Origin: VRUE01 sp036265675
Lineage (GTDB): Bacteria > Actinomycetota > Thermoleophilia > Solirubrobacterales > 70-9
Direction: 5' to 3'
DNA length: 25,045 bases
NCBI GenBank assembly: GCA_036265675.1
Contig: DATAOP010000106.1
Span: 1-25,045, forward strand
Part shown: positions 14,983-21,982 of the stretch, piece after piece
Numbering within the stretch: the first letter of the stretch is position 1
Layout: every line of letters begins with the position of its first letter
The notes under the pieces: generated by a model
What the model saw: the letters and a program-made list of their open reading frames with translations, nothing else
Told to the model about the DNA's origin: nothing
Database searches by the model: none
Program-made: the position numbers and the translations under genes

Positions 14983-16102
14983 CGCCCCTCCTCGCCGACT
15001 CGAGCGCGGCCTGGAGCTCGCGGTCGCGGCCCGAGACGCCGTCGTCGAGCTTACGGCGCAGTGCCTCCTTCAGGCCGCGCCCGACGGCGGGGCCCTCCGG
15101 CACGCCGGCGTCGATCAGGTCGGCACCGTCGATCTCCAGCCTGACATCGCGCCACTCGAGAAGGTAGGTGTCCAGCCAAGTGGCGCCCATCGCCCGGGCG
15201 AGGACGAGCTCCACGGGGTCCCGGCCCGCGGTGGCCCCGACCCCCTCCGACGGCCGGTCGGGCGCCAGGGCGGCAAGCTCCTCGGCCGCCCCCGTCGGTC
15301 CCAGAGCGGCGGCGAGGATCGACTCGGGGCGAGGAGCAACCTCCTGCCAGGGTGGCGCGGACAGAAGCGATGAGACGGCGGCGGCGAGCTCGAGCCCGCC
15401 CTGGCGCGGCTCGATCAGGCCCCATTCGACCAGCAGGGTGAGGGCGCGCACGGCCTCAGGCTCGGCCGCGATCCGCATCAGGTCCGCACGCCGGCGGTCG
15501 CCGGAGACGGTGGCGAGGTCAGCCTCGCGGACCTGTGCCTCTGTCCCCGACTCGAGCTCGAACCCGAACCGGGCGGCGTAGCGGGCCGCGCGGAGCGCCC
15601 TCGTCGGGTCGTCGCGGAAGGAGCCCGGGTGGAGGATCCGGATCAGGCCGGCCTCGAGGTCGGCGCGGCCGCCGTGCGGATCGATCAGAGCGGGATCTCC
15701 CTGGAGCGGCACCGCCATCGCGTTGATCGTGAAATCGCGGCGCGACAGATCGGCCTCGATGTCGTCGGCCGGCTCGACCGCCGGCAGCGCGCCTGGCTCG
15801 GGGTAGGACTCCGACCTGGCGGCCGCGATGTCGACCCGATGGCCGTCGAGAACCGCGCTTGCGGTGCCGAACCGCTCATGCTCGGTTGGCTGGGTGGCGC
15901 CGATCTCGGCCGCCAGCTCGGCCGCGTCGCCGACCACGACGAGGTCGAGGTCGGAGCGCCCCCGTCCCAGCAGCAGGTCGCGGACCGCTCCGCCGACCAG
16001 ATAGAGCGGCGCGACAGTGGCAGCGGCGACGGGCGCCAGCTCCGGGTAGGCGTCCTCGATCGCCTTGCCGAGATCCTCGGTCGCCAGCAGGGACGGCGAC
16101 AT
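14969..16102 (-). CDS. cca: CCA tRNA nucleotidyltransferase / poly(A) polymerase family
   Basis: 377 aa. Class II nucleotidyltransferase; in this setting most likely adds or repairs the CCA end of tRNA. Seen: LVGGAVRDLLLGRGRSDLDLVVV with the GG and DxD catalytic motifs, RRDFTINAMAV, DPHGGRADLEAGLIRIL and DDPTRALRAARYAARFGF (flexible loop and nucleotide-selection region), then an Ala/Leu-rich helical C-terminal half with weak similarity, as is normal. No HD phosphohydrolase motif is obvious. It starts 3 bp after the hisF stop, so it is transcribed with the histidine genes, which is an uncommon partner. Poly(A) polymerase activity cannot be excluded from sequence. Confidence 0.9.
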   Translation of the reverse strand: MSPSLLATEDLGKAIEDAYPELAPVAAATVAPLYLVGGAVRDLLLGRGRSDLDLVVVGDAAELAAEIGATQPTEHERFGTASAVLDGHRVDIAAARSESYPEPGALPAVEPADDIEADLSRRDFTINAMAVPLQGDPALIDPHGGRADLEAGLIRILHPGSFRDDPTRALRAARYAARFGFELESGTEAQVREADLATVSGDRRRADLMRIAAEPEAVRALTLLVEWGLIEPRQGGLELAAAVSSLLSAPPWQEVAPRPESILAAALGPTGAAEELAALAPDRPSEGVGATAGRDPVELVLARAMGATWLDTYLLEWRDVRLEIDGADLIDAGVPEGPAVGRGLKEALRRKLDDGVSGRDRELQAALESARRGDGVA

Positions 16103-16105
16103 CGC

Positions 16106-16963
16106 TCAGTCGCGCACCGGGATCCCGGCGCCCGCCAGGTGTCGCTTCGCGTCCCGGACCCGGTAGTCCCCGTAGTGGAAGATCGAGGCGCAGAGGACCG
16201 CGTCGGCGGCGCCCTCGGAGATCGCGGCGCTGAGGTGCTCGAGCGAGCCGGCGCCGCCTGAGGCGATCACCGGGACCGGAACCGCGCCGCTGACCGCACG
16301 GGTCAGCTCGAGGTCGTAGCCATCACTGGTCCCATCGCGGTCCATGCTCGTCAGCAGCACCTCCCCCGCTCCGCGCTCGACGGCCTCGACCGCCCACGAC
16401 ACCGCATCCCGCCCCTCGACCTTTTCCCGCCCGCCATTCACGTATACGTCATAAATTCCGACCACTTCCTCGGCTGCCGCTCCCTCGCGAGAACCAATCT
16501 GCGACGCTCGGTCGCTCCCGCGGTCGGAAGTGGTCGGGCTGGCCTCTCTCGAATGCGCACTGGCTCTTTTTGCGTCAATGGCTATTACGACGCATTGGGC
16601 TCCGAACTGGTCGGCGAGCTCGGTCAGGAGCTCGGGCCGGGCGAGAGCGGCGGAGTTGACGGAGATCTTGTCGGCGCCGGCGTCGAGCACCGCCTGCGCG
16701 TCCTCGACCGAGCGGATCCCGCCGCCGATCGTGAACGGGATGAAGACGTTGTCGGCGGTGCGGCGCGCCAGCTCGATGATCGTCTCCCGCCCCTCGTGGG
16801 AGGCGGTGATGTCGAGGAAGACGAGCTCGTCGGCGCCCTCCGCGTCGTAGCGTTCGGCCAGCTCGACCGGGTCGCCGGCATCGCGGAGACCGACGAAGTT
16901 CGTTCCCTTGACCACGCGCCCGGCGTCGACGTCGAGGCAGGGTATGACTCTCTTCAGCACCAT
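16106..16963 (-). CDS. hisF: Imidazole glycerol phosphate synthase cyclase subunit, with in-frame insertion
   Basis: 285 aa against the usual 250-260. With HisH it makes imidazole glycerol phosphate and AICAR from PRFAR. The TIM-barrel motifs are complete: RVIPCLDVDAGRVVKG with catalytic Asp11, FLDITAS, IPFTIGGGIRS, GADKISVNSAA, AIDAKR with catalytic Asp130, GAGEVLLTSMDRDGT, and VIASGGAGSLEH. Between AIDAKR and YDVYVNGGRE lie about 35 extra residues (about 134-168: Ser/Arg/Ala-rich), encoded by the repeat at 16458-16537 and its flanks. The insert falls in the loop after strand 5, on the active-site face, away from the HisH docking face. The frame is kept and no stop is made. ATG at 16961-16963. 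Confidence 0.93.
   Translation of the reverse strand: MVLKRVIPCLDVDAGRVVKGTNFVGLRDAGDPVELAERYDAEGADELVFLDITASHEGRETIIELARRTADNVFIPFTIGGGIRSVEDAQAVLDAGADKISVNSAALARPELLTELADQFGAQCVVIAIDAKRASAHSREASPTTSDRGSDRASQIGSREGAAAEEVVGIYDVYVNGGREKVEGRDAVSWAVEAVERGAGEVLLTSMDRDGTSDGYDLELTRAVSGAVPVPVIASGGAGSLEHLSAAISEGAADAVLCASIFHYGDYRVRDAKRHLAGAGIPVRD
16458..16537. repeat. Small element with 12-bp inverted repeats inside hisF
   Basis: CCGACCACTTCC (16458-16469) and GGAAGTGGTCGG (16526-16537) are perfect inverted repeats around a 56-bp interior that contains GAGAACCA (16489-16496) and TCGCTCCCGCG (16512-16522). The segment matches the extra, non-conserved residues of HisF. It resembles in concept the palindromic elements that insert in frame in Rickettsia genes; no homology to those is claimed. 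Confidence 0.7.
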
Positions 16964-16975
16964 CGTGAAAGAAGC

Positions 16976-16992
16976 CTAGATCAGCGATCTAG
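16976..16992. repeat. Inverted repeat at the hisA stop codon
   Basis: CTAGATC-AGC-GATCTAG is a perfect 7-bp inverted repeat with a 3-nt spacer in the 25-bp hisA-hisF gap. Its lower-GC sequence stands out and it contains the hisA TAG. It might form a weak intercistronic hairpin; there is no T-run, so it is not a typical terminator. Confidence 0.5.
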
Positions 16993-17717
16993 CCGCGACC
17001 GAGCGCGGCGTTCGCCTCGGCGACGGTGAACCGCCCCTCATAGAGGGCGCGGCCGACGATCACCCCGGAGACGTTCGGCGGCGCCGCGGCGGCGAGCGCT
17101 TCGAGGTCGGCGAGCGAGCCGACGCCGCCGGAGGCGATCAGCTCGGCGTCGGTCGCGGCGGCGATTCGCCCGAGCTCCTCGAGAGCGGGGCCCTCCATCG
17201 TGCCGTCGACCTCGATCGTGGTGCAGAGGAAGCGCCCGACCCCGAGCGAGGTCAGCTCCGAGACGGCCTCGACGACGTCGGTTTTGCTGCCCTCGGTCCA
17301 CCCCTCGAGCGCGACCCGGCCGCCGCGCGAGTCGACCGAGACGACGATCCGCTCGCCGTGGCGGGCGATCATCTGGTCGAGGAACTCGCGGTCGCGAAGG
17401 GCGGCGGTCCCGATCACCGCCCGGGCGGCGCCGGCGTCGAGCATGGCCGCGACCGAGTCCGGATCCCGCAGGCCGCCGCCCGCCTGGACCGGGCATGGCG
17501 CCGCGGCGACGATCCGCCGCACCGCGTCGAGGTTGCGAGGAGCCCCGCCCCGGGCGCCGTCGAGATCGACGACGTGCAGGAACTCGGCTCCGTCGGCCGC
17601 CCACCTGGTCGCGGCGTCGACCGGGTCAGCGTCGTAGGCGGTCTCCCGCTCGTAGTCGCCCTGCAGCAGCCTCACCGCGCTGCCGCCGCGGATGTCGATC
17701 GCCGGGTAGAGGATCAC
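16989..17717 (-). CDS. hisA: ProFAR isomerase (HisA)
   Basis: 242 aa, GTG start at 17717 overlapping the hisH stop as GTGA. Amadori isomerase that turns ProFAR into PRFAR. Seen: ILYPAIDIRGGSAVRL with catalytic Asp near residue 8, VDLDGARGG, CPVQAGGGLRD, GAARAVIGTAAL, VSVDSRGGRVALEGW, a second acid in TTIEVDGTMEGP (usually TDI..DGT; here the first Asp is Thr), and LIASGGVGSLADLEAL. In many actinobacteria one enzyme, PriA, does both HisA and TrpF reactions; the motifs here look more like ordinary HisA, but dual function cannot be ruled out. Confidence 0.93.
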   Translation of the reverse strand: MILYPAIDIRGGSAVRLLQGDYERETAYDADPVDAATRWAADGAEFLHVVDLDGARGGAPRNLDAVRRIVAAAPCPVQAGGGLRDPDSVAAMLDAGAARAVIGTAALRDREFLDQMIARHGERIVVSVDSRGGRVALEGWTEGSKTDVVEAVSELTSLGVGRFLCTTIEVDGTMEGPALEELGRIAAATDAELIASGGVGSLADLEALAAAAPPNVSGVIVGRALYEGRFTVAEANAALGRG

Positions 17718-18355
17718 GCCGCGGCGGGCGTCCTAGCGCAGACCCCGGCGAAGTTCGCCAGCAGCCGCAGGCCGGCGCCGCTCGACTTCTCGGGGTGGAA
17801 CTGGACCCCGAAGACGTCGTCGCGCTCGGCGGCGCAGGCGAAGCGGGCGCCGTACTCCGCCGTTCCGAGCAGGTCGGCGGCCTCGGGCCGCGGCGCGAAC
17901 GAGTGGACGAAGTAGAACGGCGTGCCGCTCTCGATCCCCTCGGTCAGCCGGGAGCCACGGGCCCAGGTGACCGGAGACCAGCCGATGTGCGGGACCTTGA
18001 GGCCCTCGGCGTCGAGGCCGGCCACCTCTCCCGGCATCAGGCCGAGGCCGGCTGCGCCGCCGAGCTCGGTGGTCGAGTCGAAAAGCAGCTGCAGCCCGAG
18101 GCAGATCCCGAGGATCGGGACGCCGGCCTCGCGCCGCTCGGCGACGAGATCGTCGATCCCGAGCTGCCGGATCCGCTCCATCGCGCGCGGAAAGGCGCCG
18201 ACGCCCGGAAGTATCAGGCCGTTGGCAGCGCGCACCGAGGCGGCGTCGTTGGCGATTGCGACCTCCCCGACGCCGACGTGCTCGAGCGCCTTCTCGACCG
18301 AGCGCAGGTTCCCCATCCCGTAGTCGAGGATGCAGATGCGAGTCCGCTCACTCAC
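17714..18355 (-). CDS. hisH: Imidazole glycerol phosphate synthase glutaminase subunit
   Basis: 213 aa. Supplies ammonia from glutamine to HisF. Seen: ILDYGMGNLRSVEKAL, LPGVGAFPRAM, the nucleophile motif GICLGLQLLFD, KVPHIGWSPV, FYFVHSF, and GVQFHPEKS with the His and Glu of the triad. GTG at 18353-18355 overlaps the hisB stop by 8 bp, and the family region begins seven residues later. Confidence 0.96.
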   Translation of the reverse strand: MSERTRICILDYGMGNLRSVEKALEHVGVGEVAIANDAASVRAANGLILPGVGAFPRAMERIRQLGIDDLVAERREAGVPILGICLGLQLLFDSTTELGGAAGLGLMPGEVAGLDAEGLKVPHIGWSPVTWARGSRLTEGIESGTPFYFVHSFAPRPEAADLLGTAEYGARFACAAERDDVFGVQFHPEKSSGAGLRLLANFAGVCARTPAAA

Positions 18356-18944
18356 TGAGCGTTCCCTTCGTCGAGGGCACCCCGGTCTCGTTGGGGTCGA
18401 TCGAGACGGCGACCCGCAGCGCGCGGGCGAAGGCCTTGAAGCAGGCCTCGATCATGTGGTGGGCGTTGGTCCCATAGCGGACAGAGATGTGGAGGGTCAT
18501 CTTCGAGGCGTTGGCGACGGCACGGAAGAACTCCTCCGCCAGCTCGGTGTCGAAGCCGGCGATCGAGGTCGCCGGCAGGTCGGCGTCGAAGACGCACAGA
18601 GGGCGGCCGGAGATGTCGATCGCGCACTCGGCGAGCGACTCGTCCATCGGCACCAGCGCCGATCCGTAGCGACGGATGCCGGCCCTGTCCCCGAGCGCGT
18701 CGTCGAGCGCCTGGCCGAGGACGATGCCGACGTCCTCGACCGTGTGGTGGGCGCCGGTCTCGAGGTCGCCGCTGGCCTCGACCCGCAGGCCGAGGCGGCC
18801 GTGGCGGGCGAGCAGGTCGAGCATGTGGTCGAGGAAGCCGACGCCGGTCGCCGAGCTCGAATCAGCGGCCCCGTCGTCGAGGTCGAGCGAGACCTCGATC
18901 CGGGTCTCGGCGGTGCTGCGCTGCTTTTTCGCGGTGCGGCTCAT
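18348..18944 (-). CDS. hisB: Imidazoleglycerol-phosphate dehydratase
   Basis: 198 aa, the monofunctional form with no phosphatase domain. Mn-dependent dehydration of imidazole glycerol phosphate. Seen: GVGFLDHMLDLLARHG, GAHHTVEDVGIVLGQAL, VPMDESLAECAIDISGRP, and HISVRYGTNAHHMIEACFKA with the repeated His clusters that bind metal. ATG at 18942-18944 overlaps the hisD TGA as ATGA, with AGGAG at 18951-18955. The histidinol-phosphate phosphatase must be encoded elsewhere. Confidence 0.97.
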   Translation of the reverse strand: MSRTAKKQRSTAETRIEVSLDLDDGAADSSSATGVGFLDHMLDLLARHGRLGLRVEASGDLETGAHHTVEDVGIVLGQALDDALGDRAGIRRYGSALVPMDESLAECAIDISGRPLCVFDADLPATSIAGFDTELAEEFFRAVANASKMTLHISVRYGTNAHHMIEACFKAFARALRVAVSIDPNETGVPSTKGTLSE

Positions 18945-20221
18945 CTCTTGCTCCTAATCATCGCCGACTCACCGTGGACCGGCAGTCCCTCGGCATCGGC
19001 GATCCGATCGACATGCGGTGCAAGTTTCGCTGCCGCGTCCGGCGGCACCTCCACGGTCGAGATCCTGCGACGGAACGTGCCCGGGCCAAGCGGCCCGGTG
19101 AAGCGGCCGGCGCCGCCGGTCGGCAGGACGTGATTCGAGCCGGCGGCGTAATCGCCGAAAGCGGTCGCCGCGAAGCGGCCGACGAAGACGCACCCTGCGG
19201 CGACCACCCGGTCGGCGAGCAGCGCCGCGTCCTCCTCGACGAGCTCGAGGTGCTCGGGAGCGTACGCGTTGGCGAGCTCGATGGCCGCCTCGGCGTCGGG
19301 GACCTGGACCAGCGCCAGCGGCGCGTCGCTGACGGTCGGGCGCGACGGGGCGGCCGCCTCCACGGCCTTCTCGATCTCCTCGAGCACCCGCTCCTCGACC
19401 GCCGCGACGAGCAGCGGGCTCTCGTCGCCGTGCTCGGCCTGCGCGCAGAGATCGAGGGCGATCCATTCGGGATCCGAATCGTGGCCGGCGATCACCATCA
19501 GCTCCGACGGGCCTGCGTAGGAGTCGATTCCGACCAGGCCGTGGACCGCTCGCTTAGCTTCCTGAACCCAGGCGTTGCCCGGGCCGGCGATCACGTCGAC
19601 CGGTGCGACTGACTCGGTCCCGTAGGTGAGCGCGAAGATCGCCTGGGCGCCGCCCATCGCGAAGATCTCGTCGACCTCGCTGATCGCGGCGGCGGCGAGG
19701 ACGATCGGGTGCAGGCTCCCGTCCGGGCCCGGCGGCGAGGCGAGCGCGACGCGCCCGACGCCCGCGACCCGGGCCGGGATCGCGCACATCAGGACGCTCG
19801 AGGGGTAGAACGCCCTGCCTCCGGGGGCGTAGATCCCGGCGGCGGAGACGGGAACCGAGCCGACGGTCACCGTCTGGCCCTGGGGAAGTTCGACCCGGCG
19901 GGACTCAGGATCGAGCTGTGCCTCGGCGACGGCGCGCACGTTCGCGGCCGCCACCTCCAGCGATTCCCGGACCCCGGGATCGAGTCCGGCGAGTGCGGCT
20001 TCCGCCGTCTCGCGCTCGACCATGAGCGAGGCGGACGCGGCATCGGGAGCTCCGAAGCGCGCCGTCAGCCTGAGGACGGCCTCGTCTCCTCCCTCTCTCA
20101 CCTCCCGCCGTATCGCCTCGAGATCGACGTCCGGAACCGTCGCGCCCGCCTCGAGATGCCAGAGCCTCACCTCCCGCGCTGTCGGGCTCGCCGCCCCCCA
20201 CTCGAAGCGCCGCACCCTCAT
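18941..20221 (-). CDS. hisD: Histidinol dehydrogenase
   Basis: 426 aa, typical length. Zinc enzyme that oxidises histidinol to histidine with two NAD. Seen: YAPGGRAFYPSSVLM, VIAGPGNAWVQEAKRAV, VGIDSYAGPSELMVIA, LDLCAQAEHGDESPLL with Gln/His metal ligands, NHVLPTGGAGRFTGPLG and a C-terminal ligand His in the last 25 residues. ATG at 20219-20221 overlaps the hisG stop as ATGA. Confidence 0.97.
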   Translation of the reverse strand: MRVRRFEWGAASPTAREVRLWHLEAGATVPDVDLEAIRREVREGGDEAVLRLTARFGAPDAASASLMVERETAEAALAGLDPGVRESLEVAAANVRAVAEAQLDPESRRVELPQGQTVTVGSVPVSAAGIYAPGGRAFYPSSVLMCAIPARVAGVGRVALASPPGPDGSLHPIVLAAAAISEVDEIFAMGGAQAIFALTYGTESVAPVDVIAGPGNAWVQEAKRAVHGLVGIDSYAGPSELMVIAGHDSDPEWIALDLCAQAEHGDESPLLVAAVEERVLEEIEKAVEAAAPSRPTVSDAPLALVQVPDAEAAIELANAYAPEHLELVEEDAALLADRVVAAGCVFVGRFAATAFGDYAAGSNHVLPTGGAGRFTGPLGPGTFRRRISTVEVPPDAAAKLAPHVDRIADAEGLPVHGESAMIRSKR

Positions 20222-20898
20222 CCGATGCTCGCCTCGCGCAGGCGCGCAGCCAGCCCGTCGACCTCCTCACCGCGCAGCTTGTGCGCCACCCGGTTGGCGA
20301 CGAAGCGAGCCGTGCACTCGAGTATCTCCTCGCGGACCTCGAGCCTGTTCTCTTCCAGCGTCCGGCCGCTTGCGACGAGATCGACGATCCCGTCGGCGAG
20401 GCCGATCAGGGGCGCCAGCTCGACCGAGCCCTTTACCTCGATCACCTCGACCTGGCGCCCGGTCGACTCGAAATGGCGCTCGGCGATCCGCGGGTACTTG
20501 GTCGCGATCCGCATCATTCCGAGACGCCGCGCCGACTCGCCGAGGCGCTCGTCGCCCGCACGGCCGGCGAGGACCATCCGGCAGCGCCCGTAGCCGAGGT
20601 CGAGCAGCTCGTAGACCATCCTGTCGGACTGCTCGAGGAGGACGTCCTTACCGGTGATGCCGATGTCGGCGGCGCCGGCCTCGACATAGGTGGGAACGTC
20701 GGACGGGCGCATCGTGACGAGGACGATCTCGCCCTCGTCGAAGATCAGCGCCCGGGACTCGCCGCGCACCGCGGCGGTCTCGATCCCGGCCGCGTCGAGG
20801 AGGTCGAGGGTCTCCTCGAAGAGCGCGCCACGCGGCACGGCCAGCTTCAGCGGCCCTTCCGCCTTGGCGCGCCCGGTTCCGGCGAACCCGACACTCAT
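20218..20898 (-). CDS. hisG: ATP phosphoribosyltransferase, short form
   Basis: 226 aa. First step of histidine synthesis (ATP + PRPP). Short form without the C-terminal regulatory ACT-like domain, which in known cases needs HisZ. Seen: LKLAVPRGALFEETLDLL, MRPSDVPTYVEAGAADIGITGKDVL, MRIATKYPRIAERHF, VIEVKGSVELAPLIGLADGIVDLVASGRTL. A 17-residue Gly/Ala leader precedes the core, so a later start is possible. ATG at 20898 overlaps the hisZ stop as ATGA. Confidence 0.96.
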   Translation of the reverse strand: MSVGFAGTGRAKAEGPLKLAVPRGALFEETLDLLDAAGIETAAVRGESRALIFDEGEIVLVTMRPSDVPTYVEAGAADIGITGKDVLLEQSDRMVYELLDLGYGRCRMVLAGRAGDERLGESARRLGMMRIATKYPRIAERHFESTGRQVEVIEVKGSVELAPLIGLADGIVDLVASGRTLEENRLEVREEILECTARFVANRVAHKLRGEEVDGLAARLREASIG

Positions 20899-21881
20899 GA
20901 TTTTCTCTCTTCCTCCTCGATCTGGGCGACGTGGACCCGTTCGAGGTAGAGGGCGAAGCCGGCCGCCGGAAGGTCGACGCCGAACCGCCGCAGCAGTCGG
21001 TCGTAGCGGCCGCCCCCGCCGAGGATGTGGCCGAGCGCGGGGTCGTAGACCTCGAGGATCGCGCCGCTGTAGTAGCCGAGGTCGCGCAGCAGGCCGAGGT
21101 CGATCTGGACCCGGTCGGCGACTCCGCGCGCGTCGAGCTCCTCATAGGTCTCACCGAGGCGGGCGCCGGCCCGCTGGACGGCGTCGCCTCCCATCTCGAG
21201 GGCGCGGTCGAGGACCTCGCGGCCGCCGCGGAGCTGCGAGAGCGCGACGCAGGTCTCGACCTGCTCGGTGCCGATCCCCTCGATTTCGGAGAGCTCGGCC
21301 CCGAGCCCGACGAGGTCGTGCGTCGCGAGGCGGGCGAGGACGGCGTCGCGAGCCTCGCCCTCGATTCCGAGCTCTTCGAGCAGCTGGCGGTAGAGGTCGG
21401 CGTCGCCGAGCCCGATCACCGCACGGTTGAGGCCGGCGGCGTCGAGCGCCGCCTCGAGGACCTCGATGATCTCCACCGTCCCCTCCGGCGCCGAAGCGCC
21501 GATCAGCTCGATCCCGGCCTGAGCGAACTCGCGCATCTGACCGCGCTGCGGGCGCACGGCGCGAAAGGCGTTCGCCAGGTAGCAGAGCCGCAGCGGCATC
21601 TCAGCGCCGGAGTAGCGGCTCGCGACCAGCCTCGCGATCGGGACCGTCATGTCGGAGCGCAGCGCCAGCAGGTCGCCGCGCTCGTCGAAGAACCTGTAGG
21701 AGGAGCTGGCCGCACGTCCGTCGCCGCGGGCGAGGACGTCGTCGTACTCGATCGAGGGCGTTGCGACCTCACCGTAGCCGCGGCTCTCGAAGACGTCGAT
21801 CATCGCCAGATGCAGGCGGCGGAGCTCGCGCATCTCGTCGGGCAGGATGTCGCGGGTGCCTGGTGGGATCCGGTGGATCAT
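20895..21881 (-). CDS. hisZ: ATP phosphoribosyltransferase regulatory subunit
   Basis: 328 aa, a histidyl-tRNA synthetase-like protein without the anticodon domain. With short HisG it forms the active, histidine-sensitive enzyme. Seen: PPGTRDILPDEM at the N terminus, the class II motif-2-like region LRLCYLANAFRAVRPQRGQ then REFAQAGIELIG, DLGLLRDLGYYSGAILEVYDP and GGGGRYDRLLRRFG. The neighbouring short hisG confirms it over a true HisS. ATG at 21879-21881; the 99-bp gap to murA holds the repeat-like stretch at 21901-21982. Confidence 0.95.
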   Translation of the reverse strand: MIHRIPPGTRDILPDEMRELRRLHLAMIDVFESRGYGEVATPSIEYDDVLARGDGRAASSSYRFFDERGDLLALRSDMTVPIARLVASRYSGAEMPLRLCYLANAFRAVRPQRGQMREFAQAGIELIGASAPEGTVEIIEVLEAALDAAGLNRAVIGLGDADLYRQLLEELGIEGEARDAVLARLATHDLVGLGAELSEIEGIGTEQVETCVALSQLRGGREVLDRALEMGGDAVQRAGARLGETYEELDARGVADRVQIDLGLLRDLGYYSGAILEVYDPALGHILGGGGRYDRLLRRFGVDLPAAGFALYLERVHVAQIEEEERKS

Positions 21882-21900
21882 GGGATACGCCGCCGCCTCC

Positions 21901-21982
21901 TCCGCTCTCGCTCGCTCGCACTCATGATTACCGGCAGCCTTGCTCCCTCGCTCCCGCGTCCGGGGGCGGCGGGTGGCAGCCT
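21901..21982. repeat. Repeat-like stretch in the murA-hisZ gap
   Basis: GGCAGCCT occurs at 21933-21940 and 21975-21982, the second at the end of murA, so a 34-bp segment lies between 8-bp direct repeats. It contains TCGCTCCCGCG (21948-21958), shared with the hisF element, and is preceded by CTCTCGCTCGCTCGC. It may be a decayed or partial member of the same family; in such GC-rich DNA part of this could be chance. Confidence 0.4.

Noticed and set aside
16989..17717. Calling hisA the bifunctional PriA
   Set aside because: No diagnostic PriA residues could be confirmed by eye and the trp genes are not visible; kept as HisA.
20895..21881. Histidyl-tRNA synthetase
   Set aside because: Too short (328 aa), lacks the anticodon-binding domain, and is coupled to a short HisG, all pointing to HisZ.
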